Counted from the first letter of the stretch, positions 47,983-60,150 are shown. The stretch is 64,000 nt of DNA from Deinandra increscens subsp. villosa (GCA_039602395.1 JBCNJP010000232.1:124001-188000), one strand, 5' to 3'. Made by a program: numbers and translations. The notes: a model not told the origin generated them from the sequence alone.

Positions 47983-48559
47983 CTTTTTGAGATGAAAATC
48001 TCATTGCGATCTCGTTACCTTTTTTCTTTCATTTATACCGGAACCATTTAATTCATTATATAGATGCCGATGCCGATTCCTGTCTCGAAAAAGTGTTTTC
48101 TCCTCTTTGTCTTTGATTTCTTTTGTCTATCTTCTTTCATCTTCTATAGGAGGCGCATATTCGATCCAATCAAAAACAATTTTATTTTATCATTTCTGTA
48201 TCCGCAATTCAATATAGGTGTATACATACCCTATAAATCTGTCTCTCTTCCACAGATTTTCCCCTTCAATTTCGAATACTTGAACGATCGATTCTTTTTT
48301 TTTTTTATGAAAAAAAATATTGAATATTTAATCGTGATAAATTAATCGTGATAAAAAAAAATGAAAATGATATATCGCTAGATGAATCGTTATGTTCTAT
48401 AATATTTAACAGTTATTTGTCTATTCTTTAATATATTAATATTAATTAATTAATTATGAATAATATGAATAATATGAATAGGCAAGAATTCAAATAGTTA
48501 ATAGCAAAGATTCTAAGAGTTTATTGAATTCCTATACATGTTGAATTTATGTTATGTGA

Positions 48560-48632
48560 GCCTGCTTAGCTCAGAGGTTAGAGCATCGCATTTGTAATGC
48601 GATGGTCATCGGTTCGATTCCGATAGTCGGCT
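48560..48632 (+). tRNA. trnT-UGU: trnT-UGU (plastid-derived)
   Basis: 73 nt. The D arm is TAGCTCAGAGGTTAGAGC, the anticodon arm ATCGCATTTGTAATGCGAT with anticodon TGT (UGU, threonine), and the T arm ATCGGTTCGATTCCGAT. The acceptor stem GCCTGCT/AGTCGGC has one mismatch and one G-T pair. It looks complete but lies in a plastid insertion, so nuclear function is unlikely. Confidence 0.92.
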
Positions 48633-48980
48633 TTTCTCTATTTATTTTATTCGATGTTTTACATGATTGATAATGCATCTTTGAAATAAAAGAATATTGA
48701 AAAAAAAAAGTGTCTTCCTCTTTTCGCAAAAGCTCTTGATTTATTATGTTATAGGAATATTCAAGTATCTCACGAAAAGAATACTTTTCTTTTTCTATAT
48801 ATAGAATAGAAAGATCTGTATATTTATCCAACTCATCTGATTATTCTTTAATAGAATAATACTTCAGTAATTTTGGCTTTATTTAGAATTTAGTTCATTT
48901 TTAGTTTAGGTTTATTCTGTAGAATGAAATTTCATCAATAAGAATTAATAATTAAATAGAAATAAGAAGAAGGAGTATTT

Positions 48981-49250
48981 ATGTCGCGTTACCGAGGTCC
49001 TCGTTTCAAAAAAATACGTCGCCTGGGGGCATTACCAGGGCTAACTAATAAAAGGCCCAGAGCTGGAAGTGATCTTAGAAACCAATCGCGTTCCGGGAAA
49101 AAATCCCAATATCGTATTCGCCTAGAAGAAAAACAAAAATTGCGCTTTCATTATGGTCTTACAGAACGACAATTACTTAAATACGTTCGTATCGCCGGAA
49201 AGGCAAAGGGGTCAACAGGTCAGGTTTTACTACAATTACTTGAAATGCGC
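48981..49250 (+). pseudogene. rps4: 5' part of plastid ribosomal protein S4 gene
   Basis: Starts MSRYRGPRFKKIRRLGALPG and stays open through QLLEMR at codon 90. The normal protein has about 200 residues; S4 binds 16S rRNA and nucleates small-subunit assembly in the chloroplast. Codon 91 onward (49251) is LTR sequence giving eight foreign residues and a stop. The missing half contains most of the S4 RNA-binding domain. No frameshift or stop is seen in the retained half. Confidence 0.95.
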
Positions 49251-49409
49251 CCTTTATTCCGCTGCGTTTGTATTTGAGACTTTACTTTATAACTGATTTT
49301 TGGAACTAACTCTGATTCATTTAGTATTTGTAACTAATGGTTGTGGATCCTGGTCTAGCCGCACCCCTTAACGGTATAAACTCCGTTAGTGGTATTTGGG
49401 GGTGTGACA
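49251..49409 (+). repeat. End fragment of a gypsy LTR
   Basis: Starts CCTTTATTCCGCTGCGTTTG and ends in TTTGGGGGTGTGACA (49409). The TGGATCCTGGTCT block followed by CACCCC matches the end of the A LTR (4533-4597). No primer site follows; B2 sequence begins at once. Confidence 0.8.
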
Positions 49410-52400
49410 AATATGTGATAATATATGTGATTAGGATAGTATAAATGCAAGTGAAATATTCATTTGATGAATATATATGTGAGAGTACATGTTTGAGTAA
49501 CTATCATAAAAAGAATGCTTAATGGTAAGTAAAAATAAAAGTAAAAGGGTCAAAAGTGTAATTTATGTAAAGTTAAGAATACTTACGGGTATTGTACGTA
49601 TCTATAACTATTATAAGTTCCCCGAGGCTTATAAACTAGTATAAATATATCCTAGAGTGATTCGGTACATAAAATGATAGGTGTTGTAAAGTTAGAGGGA
49701 CCAAAGGTGTAAATAAAGAAAGTTATATATATATATATAATTATAAAAATAAATATGTATGTATACGTATGTTATCAAGAGTGTCTAGAGCCTTAGAAAC
49801 TTCATTAAGTATGTTTAATAATAGTTCGGGGGTTAAAATAGCAATTAGGGAAGTTCTGGGCTAGTTTTACACCTTATAGAACCTCAGGGACCAAAACTGT
49901 CATTTCCTGATAGTGCCTCGCGTATCGCGAGGGATAGAGGGGGGGACCTTCGCGTACCTCCACCCAATTCAGACCAGAAAACGACATTTTCGACTTGTGC
50001 AGCACGTTTTGACGAAATTGACCTTGTATACGTATTGATTTCGAGCATGAGTCACCCTGGACACATGTAGGGCCCCTAGGCGCACCCTACTAACATAAAT
50101 ACACCCTCCAATTGGCCGAATATCCTCCTCAATTTCTGAATTCAAACCCGAAAAACCCTAGTTCGAACCAGAAACTTCATGGGTCGATTTCTCTCAAACC
50201 ATAAAGAGTTAGGAGCCGAAATTTTGTAGTCAAGCTTCTATAGGTATGATCTAAAATAACCTCTTTCAGTTCTGGCTAAATCGATTCCTAAGTATGATTT
50301 TTAAAACTATGCTCAAATTAGGGTTCGTGAGCTTGTTTGGGTAAAATTGGATGACCGAGTGGGAATTAGGGCCTGAATTTTGGTAGGTAATCCTAAAATG
50401 ATGTGTTTTAAGAAATCCTTAAACTTTTTTTCACAAAAAGAAAAGGTTTGGTATGATGTTTAGAAGAGGGCCAAAATTAGGGTTTTCTAGACATGGTTTT
50501 GATAAAATTGAATGATCGGGCTTGATTTAAGGATTCATCTTTTAAAGGATATCATAAAATGATATTATAACAGAATCCCTAAGTTTATTTGACGAGAAAA
50601 GGAGTTTTGATATTAATTTGGGAATTACGTCAAAATTAGGGTTTTGGAAGATAATTGTCAAGTATTGGGATGACCATAAAGTATTGGATGTTGATTTTTG
50701 GTATTAGAGCATGTTTACATATATATTAAATATATATGAGTTCAAATTTTGATAATTAATAATTAAGCTACTCGGTGCAACGATTGTAGTAATTCCGCCT
50801 CATGGTCGTCAATGACGCCTACCCGGGCGGTAACGATCGTCACCAAATTCCAAACCCCGTGACTATTCCTCATAGTAATTCCGCCAAAATGATCGGTCAT
50901 GAGGAAACACGAGCGGTAAACTTAAGGAGCAAAGACTTGAAAAAGATATAACAAAATATGTAAAGGGGGCAAAATGGTCATTTTGACTATTAAGGGGTAT
51001 TAACCAATAAAGAGTTGGGTTTTGGATAATGGGGTAAGTCTTAAATGTGATTTGTAACCTTTACGATGTCTTGATAGGGACATTACGTTAAAGCCGTTAA
51101 GAAACTAATTCACGAGGACTTAACCCAAGAATAATAGCTTCGCAAAGCTAGGGTGAGTTCTATGAGCCCACTTTTAAATGTTTTAAATGTCTTAAACGTT
51201 TTTGGGCTGGCATACATATTTTGTTATGAAAAGTGTTTCCAAATGCTTTTAAGTGTTGTTAAGTGTTATTATTCATTTGGATTGACTATGTGTTATTATG
51301 CATATGAATTGAGTATGATGTGTTATGTGCTATACTCTGCTTTGATATAAAATGTCCAAGTGATGAGGGAATTGTTAATAGACGTATAGTGAGTATGTAG
51401 GTATATACGAGAACTAATGATACATTTGCTTTATATATTATGTGGTGGATACGCCGCTGGTACTTCCGATATATAAGCATAATAATATTAGTTACCCGGT
51501 ATATCAGTAATGTATAAACTCTAGTGGTAAACTGGGAAATGATCATTAGTTGCAATATATGAATACATTATCACTGTCTACTAAAAAACCTAAGGCTCTT
51601 AGGTATTTGATTAAAGGCAGGTAGTGGTATTGTGGGGGTTGGGGATTGCTAGTAAGATACTCGTTATTGAAAGAGTTGAACATCTTAAGTAAAGCAATCC
51701 GTAAGGTCATGGAGTGGATAGTACAGATGGGGCTCATGAAATAGGGAGACAAAAAGGGTAGTATTTCTCTAGCCGGTGTACGGAAGGGTCTACGTAAGGT
51801 AGTGAGACTGGCCATATCGGGATGCATGGATGGGAAGGATCTGTTTGACAGTCGACAATTCTATCCTACCCTAAGGTGTACTTGACAATCACAAGTGACC
51901 AGAGATTCTTTAGGCTGCTCCGGGGTAGCAGATAAAAAATAAGGCATAGCAAGACGTTGCTAGTGCAAGGAATATTGAATTTAATTAACTTGGAAGGTTT
52001 ATGGGTTTGATGTTCCTGTTTAAATAGATTCCTGGTTATGTGTCAATTTTGATGTGTTGTATAATTCTGTTATGTTCTATACTTGTTAAAAGTTTACTAA
52101 TGGGGTCAAGAAGACCCGGGAGAACTTGATTTGTCTTGCAGATCAAGAAAGAGTTTTTAGAAACTTAGAACTCACCAGCGTAAGCAGAATTTTTAAGTAT
52201 GTATGTTAGGTGATGGTGAGACTTCTGGAAGTAAGGATAGGACTTTGGTGATAAAGGAATGAATGGGCAAATTATCAAGAGGAAGCTTGTTGGACCGCTG
52301 GCATAGACCTAGATAGTTAAAGTTTATGTAATATTTAGTTTATTGTTGTAACTTGGCAATACGAATAAAGTTTTTAATATTTCCGTTGCGTTAGTATCTG

Positions 52401-52472
52401 TTATACCACGTGTTCTTGTGTAAATCTGACACGTGGCTCCTCCTGGAGCCAAGTCTGGGTGTGGACGTCACA
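49410..52472 (+). mobile_element. B2: second copy of the B LTR, inverted relative to B
   Basis: 3,063 bp matching the reverse complement of B, ending GGACGTCACA. The first approximately 183 bp of the LTR are missing. It lacks element L: at 51054-51058 GTAAC is present once, the empty form of the L insertion site. No primer site follows 52472, so it is a solo LTR or a 3' LTR. Frames at 51153, 51286 and 51546 mirror frames in B and are not genes. Confidence 0.88.
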
Positions 52473-53200
52473 TAACTAGGAGCGGGTAGTGCAACCATGA
52501 GGTTAGGATTACCTATAAGAGGGTCGTTATGATGGTCTAGAACGTCCTAGTAAGGTGGTCCATAAGGTTATGATGGTCGACGGTACTAAAGGGGACCCTT
52601 GAAAGACGGAAACGTAAAGGAGTTAAGGGTAGTGTTTTTAAAGGACGCATGCATGAAGGGTCCACCGAAGGACGAACATGTATAGGTGGCACGACTGTCA
52701 GTTGCCGAAGGTGTTCACTAAAGGACGACAGTGTGAAGGCGACGCAACTGGGCAGTTAGTGGCCCTAAATATATATCTTTTATTCGCTTGATGATTAAAT
52801 TATTCGCTTGATGATTAAAACCCAACACTTTTACAAACATCCAAATTAATTCTTCAATATTATAAAATGATTATGGAACTTTCTAAAATGTTTATTTTGA
52901 AATAAAACCCGAGACTCCCGGTAAACAATAAATCGAATACCGAAATTGCATAAAAGTTTCGAATTGTTTTATTTTCGCTCTAGTACGATTTCCCCTATTT
53001 ATTAATTAATCATTTAAGTATTTATTTAATATAAAATGCTTCGTTATTAGGAAATAATTAAAGGATCATTTGAAATGTTAAATAAATATTCAAAATTCCC
53101 CGATAAGTTTTTAAAATCGAAATCGAAAATCCGCAAAATGTAAAATGGGTCGGGTTTTGTGAAATGATAAAAGACGAATGTTACACAATTGTGTGTAACT
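52473..53200 (+). other. LTR-like remnant and AT-rich stretch
   Basis: The start TAACTAGGAGCGGGTAGT resembles CTAACTCCTAGGGGCGGGTAGT at 60-80, so B2 probably sits in another LTR of the related family. A direct repeat ATTCGCTTGATGATTAAA occurs twice at 52783-52820. The rest is AT-rich without coding signs. Confidence 0.45.
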
Positions 53201-53201
53201 A

Positions 53202-53552
53202 ATGTGCACTATGCAAGTGTGTGCCCTAATCTCAAACAATATGCCTCTCAACTCAATGTTCACGATGACAATACCGCTACTGCCTTTCTCTGGCATTGCC
53301 ATGGCTCCTTATCCACACCCGACTGGTTTTGATTCGGATACATCGGATCATATGTCCTCTTTTGTGCAGTCGGTCTCGGATGTTGTCTCCACTGTTGTTA
53401 ACAAATTCATAACCTTTGGAAATGGTATGTCTCTCCCCGTGATGCACATTGGTAATACCAAACTTCACAATCATCTTCATTTAAAAAATATGTTCGTAGT
53501 TCTTGATCTAACACATAATATTTTGTCAATTAGTAAGTTAAAAAAAATATAA
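53202..53552 (+). pseudogene. Protease region of copia element G
   Basis: The frame resembles the copia protease and the linker after it: FDSDTSDHMS at the place of the D-T/S-G active site (here D-T-S, glycine missing), then GNGMSLPVMHIGNTKLHN and TLTHNILSISKL-like residues. Gag of G is not visible upstream. The frame ends at 53552. Confidence 0.7.
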
Positions 53553-53639
53553 CCATGTCGATGTTTTACTCTCTTATCCTTCTTTTGACATTCAGGATCG
53601 ACTCGCCAAACAGGTTCTGGCCCGAGCAAGATTTGAGAA

Positions 53640-54626
53640 CGTCTTTAGGTTCTCCATCCTATTCATCAAGATTTGGTCTCCCAATCAAGTTCTCGTGCAT
53701 GTTTTAAAGTTTATCACTCCCATTTGGGTCATACCCATTTTGATATTATTAGTAGTTTAAAAAAACTTTGTTTTCTTTATGTTACTTCTCTCTTTCCCAA
53801 ACCGCATTTATGTTCCTCATGTCAACTTGCTAAATGTCAACGTTTAACGTTTGAACTAAATAAAAAACGTGCTTTAAATGTTTTAGATCTTGTTCACTGT
53901 GACTTATGAGGACCATCACGGATAACATCCAACGAAAATTATCAGTATTATGTCGCTTTTGTTGATGATTATTTAAGATTCTCTTGGCTTTATCCTCTAA
54001 ATTTTAAATCCAGTTTTCTTCATATTGAAAGTTTTCATGACCTTTATGCAATATCAATTCTCAACAAAGATAAAAATGTTTCAAAGTGATAGTGGCACCA
54101 AATTTTTAAATCATAAAGTAAAGTCTATGTTTGAAGAAAATGGTATTTTACATCGTAGCTCATTCCCTTACACCCTACAACAAAATGAGAGGGTGGAAAG
54201 GAAACATCGACACATCGTTGAAACAGACTTGGCAATGATGTTCAATGCTAACATTCCTTCCACGTATTGGTTTGATGCCTTCACATCCGCTATATGCATC
54301 ATCAATCGGTTACCTACCAAATTACATAATGGTCAATCCCCATTTGAAGTTATCTATTCATAACAACCAATTATTCAAACTTCCGAGCTTTGGGTTGTCG
54401 TGTTTTTCCTTATCTTTGGGACTAGTTGAAGCACAAACTTTCTCCCCAAAGCATTCCGTGCATTTTTATTGGATATAGTCCAATGCATAAAGGTTATCGA
54501 TGTTTGGAGCCCGTTACTTCCCAGGTTACTTAACTCGACATGCTCGATTTGATGAGACGGTGTTTCCTTTTGTTGACAATACCACAAATAGTGATATGTA
54601 GAAATTGGAACTTGTAGATTTCCTTT
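53640..54626 (+). pseudogene. Integrase region of copia element G
   Basis: The zinc-binding part YHSHLGHTHFDI ... CSSCQLAKC (H-H-C-C) is followed by a stop after VHCDL. The catalytic core follows in pieces: YVAFVDDYLRFSW (first aspartate), MFQSDSGTKFLNH (second aspartate), ERKHRHIVET (glutamate), and INRLPTKLHNGQSPFEV. A frame change occurs at about 54025 and the frame ends at 54363. Element F then interrupts G at 54627. Confidence 0.88.
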
Positions 54627-54987
54627 TTAGAGTTCGTGAGCATCGGATCGTCTACTCGATCTAGCTATTTCGGATGAGAAACGAGTAATTAAGAGTTGTT
54701 TTATTGATCAAACTGAACAATTACAACTCTGGAACACTGAGAAACAAATACATATTACACAGCATAGAAACACACATTTTAGACTCAAACCTATCTCTCT
54801 CAATTACAAAATTACAAGGACGAATTCCTATTTATACTCGACTGGCCAAACCTCAGGCGAACTGGCGATTCGCCTGATCCGAACTGGCAGTTCGGATCCA
54901 GATCGTGTGGCAGCCTTCTTGCTTTGTCTTGATCTTCACACCATCTTGATTAGATACTTCACACGTCGCACAAATTATGCATCAACA
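54627..54987 (-). repeat. 3' LTR of element F (361 bp)
   Basis: Minus start TGTTGATGCATAATTTGTG, preceded by the polypurine tract GAGGGGGAGTT (54998-54988). A U3 palindrome AGGCGAAC-TGGCG-ATTCGCCT (54855-54875) has one mismatch compared with the perfect version in the 5' LTR. Confidence 0.9.
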
Positions 54988-54998
54988 AACTCCCCCTC

Positions 54999-55739
54999 GA
55001 CGTGTGTAGATCTGTTCACCAATTAGAAAATATTCTACGAACAAACCTTCCCTCAACTTGACGGTAGCTTGATCTTGAATACTTTGACGATGCACAATGT
55101 GTTTCTCTCTATCAGCAGCTTCAGAATAATTGAAGTTGTGACATCTCTTTCACTTAGCAACATGTTCAAAGATAAATAATCTCGATACAAAACGTCTCTT
55201 TGAGACTCCAAGATATGATTTTGAAAATTTTGATTTGTATCACGTGTTAATCAGATCGAAAATAAATCAGAAACAAAATCTTTTTGGATTTTAGTAAATT
55301 TATATCAAAACAAACCTAAAATCTCTTTTATTTTTCAAACTTATGGTAAAACACACCGAAAATCTTTTTTGAACTTTTCTGAAATGAAATGAAATTGAAT
55401 ACAGAATCAAACTCTATTTTTGGTATGAGAAAGATCACTATACGGGATCATATTGATCTTAACGCACTGAACTACACTTCAATTTCAACTAACTGAAGCA
55501 CATAAGTCATGCTGATTACGGGTATAATTTGTTCATCTTAAACTTAGGCATAATCATACTCATAACATCTGGATATGTTAATGTATTGATTAGATTTGCT
55601 TTGACCAATGTATCCCACACTATCAGACATATTCAAACATATTTTCTTTTTCTCTTGTTTGATGACACTTGTGATTATCACATAGCGTATTTTTTTCATG
55701 ATATCGTCAACTGTGTTCCATGCAAAAAGAAATAAGAAT
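54999..55739 (-). other. 3' non-coding region of F, conserved with D
   Basis: Follows D 20540-21349 and E1 26640-27353 in blocks (CAATATGATCC, AACTACA, CATCTGGATATGTTAA). It has no long frames on the minus strand. Conservation of this non-coding stretch in three copies matches the family's shared structure. Confidence 0.65.
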
Positions 55740-55977
55740 GTTAAATCGTCTACCTTAAGCTCGATATTTCGATACGTAGATAAGGCCTCGAATTTAACAA
55801 AATAAGAAAATAAAACAAGTTGAAATTGTATAATTCAACAACGATCAGGTCGGTCTTGTGGACACGCAGAGAAAGTCCGATGAATTATACGAAACACCAA
55901 AGAAAATAAAGCAGAACCTCAAACGAACAACAATCAGGTTGACCTTGTGAGCACGAAAAGAAAGTTCGATTGTTTGA
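55740..55977 (-). promoter_or_regulatory. Triple stem-loop RNA element in F
   Basis: Unit 1 stem GTTAAAT/ATTTAAC (55740-55746, 55792-55798). Unit 2 stem TATAATTC/GAATTATA (55829-55836, 55882-55889), where D and E1 have TATAAC/GTTATA: the C-G pair became T-A on both sides. Unit 3 stem TCAAAC/GTTTGA (55919-55924, 55972-55977). The unit 2 inner hairpin in RNA sense is GTC-CACAA-GAC, against GTAC-GAGA-GTAC in D. Confidence 0.8.
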
Positions 55978-56659
55978 GAAATAAAGAAAATCAAAGAAGT
56001 TTAAATCTTTGCAAAAAGAACACATGTATACACAATGACTTCTCATTTTGTTTTTCACACTTATTTTTCTTTTAGTCATGAATTACGCTTCAAAATGTTA
56101 TCCATATGGTCAAGCCTTAGTATTTACTGTATATCACATCTGAATACTTTCTGATTTGCTGAGCCTACCAAGCACATCAAACAATGATCTTATGGATTTT
56201 TTATCTACTCTATCCATGAGTCCGTTACGTAAGCCAATGTACCATCATTTCCCAATGATCAATTTCTCAAAATTTTATATATTTTGCATGTATTCACCTT
56301 TACAATATATATTTTGCATGTATTCATCCTCTCCCCATAACATGCAATTTCTGTATAACTCCCCCTTACTTGCAATTATCCCCCTCAAAATGGAAAAATC
56401 TTTTTTTTATATTTTTCATTTTATAAAAACAAGACAATATTTTTTGTTTTTGTCAATTTTCTCCCTCTTAAACTACAAACGAAATGTAAAGAAAGAAAAT
56501 TGATCAATCAACACGGATACCTTGCATTTTAAATTTTCAAAAAACTTTCAGATTAGAAAAATATAGCATGAAAATTAAGTTAAGCAGAATACTCCTCCAT
56601 CAATAACTTTTCAATCGTCGATAGGTCTTCTAGAAGTACCTGCACACTGGTTAAATTTA

Positions 56660-59600
56660 TTAGTTTATAAATGACCCGAAGCAAAGTCCTTCTAGTCGAC
56701 CAGTATCCTTATTTTGCTTAGAAACCACCTTAGGTTTCCATTGTTGTTGTTCTTTTGGTAATTCAGTTTTTGATGAATCAATCATAGGTGATTGTGATGA
56801 AAAACCTATATTTTGTTCTTTTGAGAAGGTTGGAATAAAACGTTTTTCTTTTTGAAAGAATGTAGGCTGAAATTCATCAAAAACTCTGCCATGTTTATCA
56901 AGAAACACTGGTTTGGCAGTTTTACCAACAACCAGAACCTTTTTTTTATAAAAAACAATAGGAAAAGGACAATCACGTGTCATATGTCCTGTTTGACAAC
57001 AATTGTAGCACAAACGACTAGCTTTGTCCCACCGTTTATGTATTTGCACAGGTTCACAAACATTTCTATCTCCAAAATGATCATAAAATATATCATATAC
57101 CTGATGTCAATGATCATCAACCCATTTGGAAGTTGGGCTTTTTGAAATAGAACCATCAGAAGAAAATTTAGCAGATTGTTTCTTCTTGTTCTTTGAACCA
57201 ACATCTTTCACAAACACTTCAGAAATCTTTTGAGCATCAACACAATGAAGTGGATAGTCTTTGTCCGAAAATATTTGTTCTGGACCCTTAAGTTTGTATA
57301 AAACCTTTCGGGTTGAACCTTTTCAGCCTTGAAAACTTCCTTCTTGACTTGCTTCAATTTCATTTTCTTCAAATTCTGTGGTTTTGAATCTTGAACACTA
57401 TCATTTTCAACACCTTTTGATTTAAATTCCAAACCATCATTTTTACCATAAACCTTCTTCTTAGATGATGGATGCCCATTCTTCGTCAGACGAGAAAATC
57501 CAGCTTTGACTTCTTGCACATTCTTTTGTTCATAGAAAATTATCTCATCAAAATCAGGTTGAGAACGAATCTTCTCATTAGAAGTCGCTTACTTTTTGGT
57601 TTCTGTCGACATTGAACCAGACACAAATTGTGGAGCTTTATAATTCTCAACATTCTTTTGCCACTTTCTTGTTTTTCTTTTCCTTCATAACTTGGTCTTC
57701 TTCTAAATTCAACGACGATGAAAACTTTGAATAATCACGTTCTTCAACTTTTTCCTTCACATCATTAACAACTTCTTTGATACTAGCTGGGGGTGAAGCT
57801 GTCTTGTCAAACATCTTTTCAAAATTTTCATCATTTGCTAAGAAACTTGTAAATGATTGAGAATTGGTGACATTGTTCAAAAGTTGATTTGCATCAATCA
57901 TTTGGATCTTCAAATCGGAGATCTTTTGTTGTGCTTCAGCCAATTCCTTCTTGGTAGTTATCAGTCTCTTAGCAACTTTATGAGTTTCAAATTTATGCAG
58001 TCTAAGATTATCTAACTCAGCAAGAAATTCCTTCTACCATTATCTTCGTTTCTTTTCTGAATTTTAAGATTTGCAGCTTGCACTTTATTCACGCTTGTTA
58101 ATTCCCTCTTTTCATCCAATAACTTCTACATGTCAATTTGATAAGCTTCAATTTTAGCAGCATACTCATCAGAAATTTTGGTAAGCATATCAAGTTTAAT
58201 CTTGGATTTATCAAACAAATTCTGAAAATCATTTTCAGCATCTTCTGCTTCATCTTTCCATTTCTGAATTTCTTTAAGCAACTCATCCTTTTCTTCAACT
58301 AACTTAGCATTCTTTGCTTTACAATCCTTAACATCTTTCTTAGATACTTCCAAATCTTCTTTTATCAACTGAAGAACTTCGATAAGCATCTTTACTTCCT
58401 TTACCAATGAATCATGTTCTTTCAATAATCCCTCATTTTCCTTTGACAAGCTTTCAATCTTAGACTCGAATTTTTCATTTTCAGCAGCCTCATAAGAACT
58501 TAAATCAGAATAATATTCATCTTGCTCATGAGTGACAATCAAAGCTGATTCATCAAGAAATACTTTACCCCAATTATAGTTTTTATCATCCTGAGCAGTC
58601 AATGTTGTTGTGTATGAATCACTTGATGATGGTTGAGAACCATTGGTGGCTTTTGAATCAGATTTTTGAGGATGAATTTGTTGACATTCTCTTGCAAAAT
58701 ATCCAAGATTTGAACATTTATAACACTTTATCTTGGATTTGTCAAAACCCAGCTTTCCATTTGATCCAAAATGTTCTCTTCTATTTTTCTTGAAATATCT
58801 CTTTAACTTTTGACTCAACATAGCCAATTTCCAAGCTATATCCATGTCATTTAATTGATGATCATCAATTTCATCAAGATCTTTTTTAGTCAAACGAGCA
58901 TTGCTGACATCATTGATAATCATTCCAAAATATGATGAAATGAGAGCCGAAATTAACTTAGCAAAATCATCCACTGACTTGATAGAAAATGCACATTGAT
59001 TTGATGATTCAGGAATTTTAAAGCTACAACCTCTTGAAGTAGTATTACCAGATGCTTCAGACATATTTCCAATGAAAGCAGTAGTTGGTGCAGAACTAAG
59101 ACCACTCGGTTTAGCCTTAGCATTTATGCTTGCAGCATTCTCTCCAGGATATAATTCTGGAGTTTGCAATTTAGCAGTTGATTTCTTTGAATTCATCATT
59201 TCCATTTCTCGAACATGAAGTTTACCATTGAGCTCATGAAATGATAATGTAGAAAATGCTTTTATAATGTGTGAGTAGCAAAACATAATTTTCCCATTTT
59301 TCTGGTAAGGCCTCCATTATCTTCTCTTTGAATTCTTCATCGGTCTTCTCAATTCCAACAATTTTCAATTCACTGATAAGATGTGAAAATCTTGATACAA
59401 GGGCCATGATGTTTTCTTTTTCATAATGTTGAAAGTTGTGAAACTCTTTGTTCAACACCTTTCGTCGACTCTTCTTGTATTCATCATTACCTTCACACCT
59501 CGCCGATAACGCAACCCACAATTGTTTCGATTTCTTACAAGTGCTGAATTGATGTAATAACTTGGTAGGTAAAGCCATGGTAAGATAACCGAACACCTTT

Positions 59601-59873
59601 TATTCAAGCTCATAGCTTTTCCTTTCAACAGCATCAAAAGTAGAATTTCTTTAAAATCTCCTTGTCAGTTAGATGCATGTATAGCTTTCGAATCGGAATC
59701 CACAAATCGATATCATTCGTGCTTATGTAAGCAGAAAACCGTTGTTTCCAATTATGATAATCCTCCAACTTTAACAACTTGGGAACTTTCTGGGTTGTTC
59801 TAATTTCATTGTCAAAATAAATCAAGGTTTGCATTGCGTTGTGCATCACGACAAAAGCTTGGAAATCTGACAT
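56660..59873 (-). pseudogene. Gag-like gene of element F, near full length, broken
   Basis: Spans 3.2 kb (about 1,070 codons), far longer than a usual copia Gag of 250-400 residues. Order: N-terminus MSDFQAF with STNDIDLWIPIRKLY (59873-59634); copia gag domain MALPTKLLHQFSTCKK, ALPEKWENYVLLLTH (59596-59234); SKKSTAKLQ and first zinc knuckle CYKCSNLGYFAREC, where the histidine is a tyrosine (about 58720); long coiled coil (58500-58040); linker; second knuckle CYNCCQTGHMTRDC, intact (about 57005-56964); basic tail to 56660. Stops or frame changes near 59634, 59260, 58126, 57940, 57640, 57200 and 57050. No protease follows. Confidence 0.87.
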
Positions 59874-59898
59874 TTTTGAACAATTTCAAATTATGATT

Positions 59899-60150
59899 GG
59901 CCGAACTACACCCGAACTCAAAAATTTTATCTGAACTGGAGCCTTATCCGAACTGAGTCCGAACATAAAACTTTATCCGAACCATAGCCGAACTGAGACT
60001 TATCCGAACCAAAACTGAGTTTCCGAACTGAAAACGAACAGGAACCAAACGAACTCAAATGAACCAGTACTTCGGACAAACGAACTAGAGCCGAACCAGG
60101 AGTTCGGATGATGGTTATTCCGAACAGACAATTACTCAGCCGAACTGAAC
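59899..60150 (-). repeat. Leader motif array of F, word CCGAACTG
   Basis: More than 15 CCGAACTG / CCGAACCA / CGAACTCA words begin about 25 nt from the gag ATG. The U3 palindrome and nearby GCAGTTCGGATCC in the LTR share the same word. In RNA sense, leader CAGTTCGG and U3 CCGAACTG are complementary over eight bases. Confidence 0.88.

Larger units (their letters stand above)
47940..49250 (+). other. Nuclear insertion of plastid DNA
   Basis: Gene order trnL-UAA exon 1 (minus), trnT-UGU (plus), rps4 (plus) is the standard order of the plastid large single-copy region, including both intergenic spacers. The left end is in the gap. The right end stops inside rps4 at 49250, where LTR sequence begins without a gap. 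Intact tRNA and open rps4 frame suggest recent transfer, unless the join is an assembly error. Confidence 0.9.

Noticed and set aside
48560..48632. Active nuclear threonine tRNA
   Set aside because: Its neighbours show it is plastid DNA moved to the nucleus; no sign of nuclear use.
48981..49277. Functional 98-residue rps4 gene
   Set aside because: Only the first 90 codons are rps4; the rest is LTR sequence and most of the RNA-binding domain is missing.
51153..51350. Conserved small protein, since the same frame occurs at 12128-12319
   Set aside because: Both lie at the same place in two copies of one LTR; identity reflects repeat copies, not selection on a protein.
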